The notes under the pieces: generated by a model
Seen by the model: only the letters and a program-made list of their open reading frames with translations
Told to the model about the DNA's origin: nothing
The model's database searches: none
Translations under genes and position numbers: made by a program
Shown: piece after piece, positions 6,423-8,507 of the stretch
How the letters are laid out: the number at the start of each line of letters is the position of its first letter
Position numbering within the stretch: position 1 is the first letter of the stretch
Origin: an uncultured Eubacteriales bacterium
GTDB lineage: Bacteria; Bacillota; Clostridia; Oscillospirales; Oscillospiraceae
Assembly: GCA_958427375.1 (NCBI GenBank)
Contig: CAUABY010000081.1
Location: 1 to 8,507 of the forward strand
Reading direction: 5' to 3'
DNA length: 8,507 nt

Positions 6423-7634
6423 TTATAAGGAATTTTCCTTGTCAATTACCTCATGGTATATCTTGTCGTATTCCGCATACATGTGTGCGGAAGAATAGCG
6501 CTCACGCAAAGCGGCAAAGGCCTCTGGCTCCGGCGGGTTGTCAAGCAGTGCTTTTACATTCTCACGCAGCGCCGCCGTATCGCCGTACCGGCAAAATAGT
6601 CCCAGTCCCTCCGGCGCGGTCTCCGCGGTACCTCCGGCGTCATATCCCGCTACCGGCGTACCGCAGCAAAGCGCCTCAAGGCAGGTCGTCGGCAGGTTTT
6701 CCATTTTGCTGCAAATTACAAATACATCCGCCATGGAGTAGTATGTGGCCAGCTCCTGCTGGTTTTCCGTGCGCTGTATCACTGTCACGTTCTCCGGCAA
6801 GTTCTCCGCAGACTTGTCCGCGCCTATAAGGAAAAAACGGACTTTCTCATCTCTCATGCTCTCTGCCAGCTTCAAAACCTCCGCACCGCCCTTGCGCGTA
6901 TCCTCCAAAATCCCCGGTGCAACAGCGAGAACGACCTTTTCATCTCCAAGTCCATGGCTCTTTCTTAGGTGGGCATAATCCTTTTGACAAAAGACATTCG
7001 TGTCAATGCCGTTTGGAACAACACGCACGTCATACTCCGATAAAAACGACTCTTTGACCCTGCCGGCAAGCCACTTGGATGGTGTACAGATGAGCATGTT
7101 AAGCCCGGTCAGGAGTTCTTGTTTATCCCGCCACATTTTGGATGTAAAGTCCAGAAACGCGCTCTTTGGATATTCGTTCAACCTCTGGCAGTTTCCGCAG
7201 CCGTTTTTCCAGCGCTCACACTCGTTTGTAAACCCGCACTTGCCTGTGAACGCGAACTCGCAGTGAAAGGTATACACCAGCGGTATCTTATGCGCCTTTA
7301 CATAGTTAAAAAAGGGCTTTAAGTTCATGAAATATGCGTGCGGCTCATGCAGATGTATTATGTCAGGCTTAAATTCGTCAATAAAACGCAGAAGCCGCCG
7401 AGTAGAAAAGTACGAATAGCAGCCGGTCAGCCCGGTCAGGCGCGTGAGCGCAGCATGCGCCACCGTCTCCCAGTCGAGTCCGAACTTGTACACATTCTCT
7501 CCCTCAACCTTAGCCCCGCGCCCATAGCACACGGCGGCGGTATCTCCGGCCTGATTCGCGGCGGTATATAGCTCATGCACTATTTTCCCCGTGCTGCCGC
7601 TCTTACAGACAACGTCAATATAGAGCACTTTCAT
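6423..7634 (-). CDS. Glycosyltransferase, GT4 family, with internal cysteine cluster (WcaC-like)
   Basis: Retaining glycosyltransferase of 403 residues, expected to act in the cytoplasm on the lipid-linked repeat unit. The N-terminus has MKVLYIDVV and the GSTGKIVHELY loop and helix (13-23), then PDIIHLHEPHAYFMN (90-104). A cysteine-rich segment follows, starting TFHCEFAFTGKCGF, with C125, C133, C139, C146 and C149; I recall this segment in a WcaC-like GT4 subgroup. The donor domain has an intact EX7E motif, ENLPTTCLEALCCGTPVAG, with E312 and E320. I chose the ATG at 7634, 2 nt after the upstream stop codon, because an in-frame GTG at 7652 lies in the upstream gene and overlaps the GGAGA ribosome site itself. 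The tight junction implies translational coupling to the epimerase gene. Its sugar specificity cannot be determined. Confidence 0.9.
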   Translation of the reverse strand: MKVLYIDVVCKSGSTGKIVHELYTAANQAGDTAAVCYGRGAKVEGENVYKFGLDWETVAHAALTRLTGLTGCYSYFSTRRLLRFIDEFKPDIIHLHEPHAYFMNLKPFFNYVKAHKIPLVYTFHCEFAFTGKCGFTNECERWKNGCGNCQRLNEYPKSAFLDFTSKMWRDKQELLTGLNMLICTPSKWLAGRVKESFLSEYDVRVVPNGIDTNVFCQKDYAHLRKSHGLGDEKVVLAVAPGILEDTRKGGAEVLKLAESMRDEKVRFFLIGADKSAENLPENVTVIQRTENQQELATYYSMADVFVICSKMENLPTTCLEALCCGTPVAGYDAGGTAETAPEGLGLFCRYGDTAALRENVKALLDNPPEPEAFAALRERYSSAHMYAEYDKIYHEVIDKENSL

Positions 7635-7636
7635 TA

Positions 7637-8507
7637 TCAATACTTTCTCCACACCATTCTGTCCACCACGCCGGTATAGGACTGGATGATCTTTACCACC
7701 TTGGTCGACACATTCTCTTCTACATAGTCCGGCACGGGTATGCCGAAATCTCCGTTTTTGTTCATCTCGACCGCGGTGTCAACCGCCTGCAAAAGCGAGC
7801 GCTCATCAATCCCGGCGAGGATGAAGCAGGCCTTGTCCAGCGCCTCCGGGCGCTCGGTGCTGGTGCGGATGCACACAGCCGGGAACGGGTGCCCCACAGA
7901 GGTGAAAAAACTGCTCTCCTCCGGGAGCGTGCCGCTGTCGGAGACGACGGCAAAAGCGTTCATCTGCAAGGCGTTGTAGTCGAAAAAGCCCAGCGGCTCG
8001 TGGCGGATGACGCGCCGGTCAAGCTTAAAGCCGCTCTGCTCCAAGCGCTTTGCCGAACGCGGGTGGCAGGAGTAGAGGATGGGCATGTCATATTTCCCGG
8101 CCATCTTATTGATGGCGGTGAAGAGAGAGACAAAGTTTTTCTCGGTGTCGATATTTTCCTCGCGGTGGGCGGAGAGGAGAATGTACTTTCCCTTCTCAAG
8201 GCCGAGCCGCGCGTGGATATCCGATGTCTCAATGCTCTTCAGGTTTGTGTGCAGCACCTCCGCCATGGGCGAGCCCGTGACATAGGTGCGCTCCTTTGGC
8301 AGGCCGCAGTCGATGAGATAGCGGCGCGCATGCTCGGAATAGGCGAGATTCACGTCGGAAATGATGTCGACAATGCGGCGGTTCGTCTCCTCCGGCAGAC
8401 ACTCATCCTTGCAGCGGTTTCCGGCCTCCATGTGAAAAATGGGTATGTGCAGCCGCTTTGCCCCGATAACCGAGAGGCAGGAGTTGGTATCGCCCAGCAC
8501 CAAAACG
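7637..8507 (-). CDS. fnlC: UDP-sugar 2-epimerase, FnlC/Cap5G type (UDP-L-FucNAc synthesis), N-terminus outside window
   Basis: This is the C-terminal part of a WecB-superfamily epimerase. The subgroup epimerises UDP-2-acetamido-2,6-dideoxy-L-talose at C2 to give UDP-L-FucNAc, the last step of the FnlA-FnlB-FnlC (Cap5E/F/G) route. Features seen are VLGDTNSCLS, HMEAGNRC and PEETNRRIVDI, which separate this branch from WecB's HVEAGLRT and PEEFNR. They are followed by SAHREENID, SDSGTLPEESSF, RTSTERPEALD and an ending with QSYTGVVDRMVWRKY, which closely matches my memory of FnlC/Cap5G termini. The frame is open to the right edge; an apparent TTG start near 8503 is an internal Leu codon, since the family has about 90 residues before VLGDTNS. 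It ends with TGA (7639-7637), 2 nt before the next gene's ATG. The sampled line 7921-7980 is 62% GC. The related WbpI-type 2,3-diacetamido-sugar epimerase is an alternative. The partner FnlA/B genes would be expected beyond base 8507. Confidence 0.88.
   Translation of the reverse strand, partial: VLVLGDTNSCLSVIGAKRLHIPIFHMEAGNRCKDECLPEETNRRIVDIISDVNLAYSEHARRYLIDCGLPKERTYVTGSPMAEVLHTNLKSIETSDIHARLGLEKGKYILLSAHREENIDTEKNFVSLFTAINKMAGKYDMPILYSCHPRSAKRLEQSGFKLDRRVIRHEPLGFFDYNALQMNAFAVVSDSGTLPEESSFFTSVGHPFPAVCIRTSTERPEALDKACFILAGIDERSLLQAVDTAVEMNKNGDFGIPVPDYVEENVSTKVVKIIQSYTGVVDRMVWRKY
7646..7650 (-). promoter_or_regulatory. Shine-Dalgarno site deciding the glycosyltransferase start
   Basis: The minus strand reads GGAGA here, 11 nt before the ATG at 7634. 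It lies inside the last codons of the epimerase gene and partly overlaps the in-frame GTG at 7652-7650. That overlap makes GTG an unlikely start and supports the ATG, together with the normal GT4 N-terminus MKVLYI. Confidence 0.55.

Noticed and set aside
8501..8503. TTG at 8503 as the start of the right-edge epimerase
   Set aside because: It is the Leu codon inside the conserved VLVLGDTNS segment; the frame stays open to the edge and about 90 N-terminal residues are missing.

Overview
The window is the interior of a surface-polysaccharide (capsule, O-antigen or secondary cell-wall polysaccharide) biosynthesis locus. Every gene I can support lies on the minus strand, so transcription runs from base 8507 towards base 1. 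Neither end of the locus is present: the gene at the right edge lacks its N-terminus and the gene at the left edge has only its first codons. No tRNA, rRNA, CRISPR array, insertion sequence, convincing promoter or intrinsic terminator was seen.

Layout in transcription order: (1) a 3'-terminal fragment of an FnlC/Cap5G-type UDP-sugar 2-epimerase, the last step to UDP-L-FucNAc (7637-8507); (2) a cysteine-rich GT4 glycosyltransferase (6423-7634); (3) a WbpG/LfnA/PseA-type N-acetyl sugar amidotransferase (5198-6346); (4) a GT4-like glycosyltransferase with an atypical donor-site motif (3935-5131); (5) a canonical GT4 glycosyltransferase (2783-3934); (6) about 350 bp of decayed coding sequence whose tail looks like the C-terminus of a Wzx/MOP-type flippase (2439-2786); (7) wecC, UDP-ManNAc dehydrogenase (1213-2427); (8) wecB, UDP-GlcNAc 2-epimerase (50-1147); (9) the first codons of an unidentified gene (1-29).

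How they fit together: WecB and WecC make UDP-ManNAcA from UDP-GlcNAc. The FnlC-type enzyme points to UDP-L-FucNAc, with its partner enzymes presumably just beyond base 8507. The amidotransferase family turns an N-acetyl group into an acetamidino group, and the LfnA branch is known to act on L-FucNAc. Three glycosyltransferases would assemble the repeat unit. The predicted polymer resembles the ManNAcA/FucNAc chemistry of Staphylococcus aureus type 5/8 capsules, with a possible extra amidine that would make it zwitterionic. That last step is inference.

Organism: strong AGGAGG-type Shine-Dalgarno sites, tight gene packing and mid-range GC suggest a Bacillota/Clostridia-type bacterium; this is a weak inference. 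Base composition is mosaic. Sampled 60-base lines are 60-68% GC in the sugar-nucleotide genes, but 35-47% in the decayed flippase, the 2783-3934 glycosyltransferase and the amidotransferase. This is the usual pattern for a locus assembled by cassette exchange.
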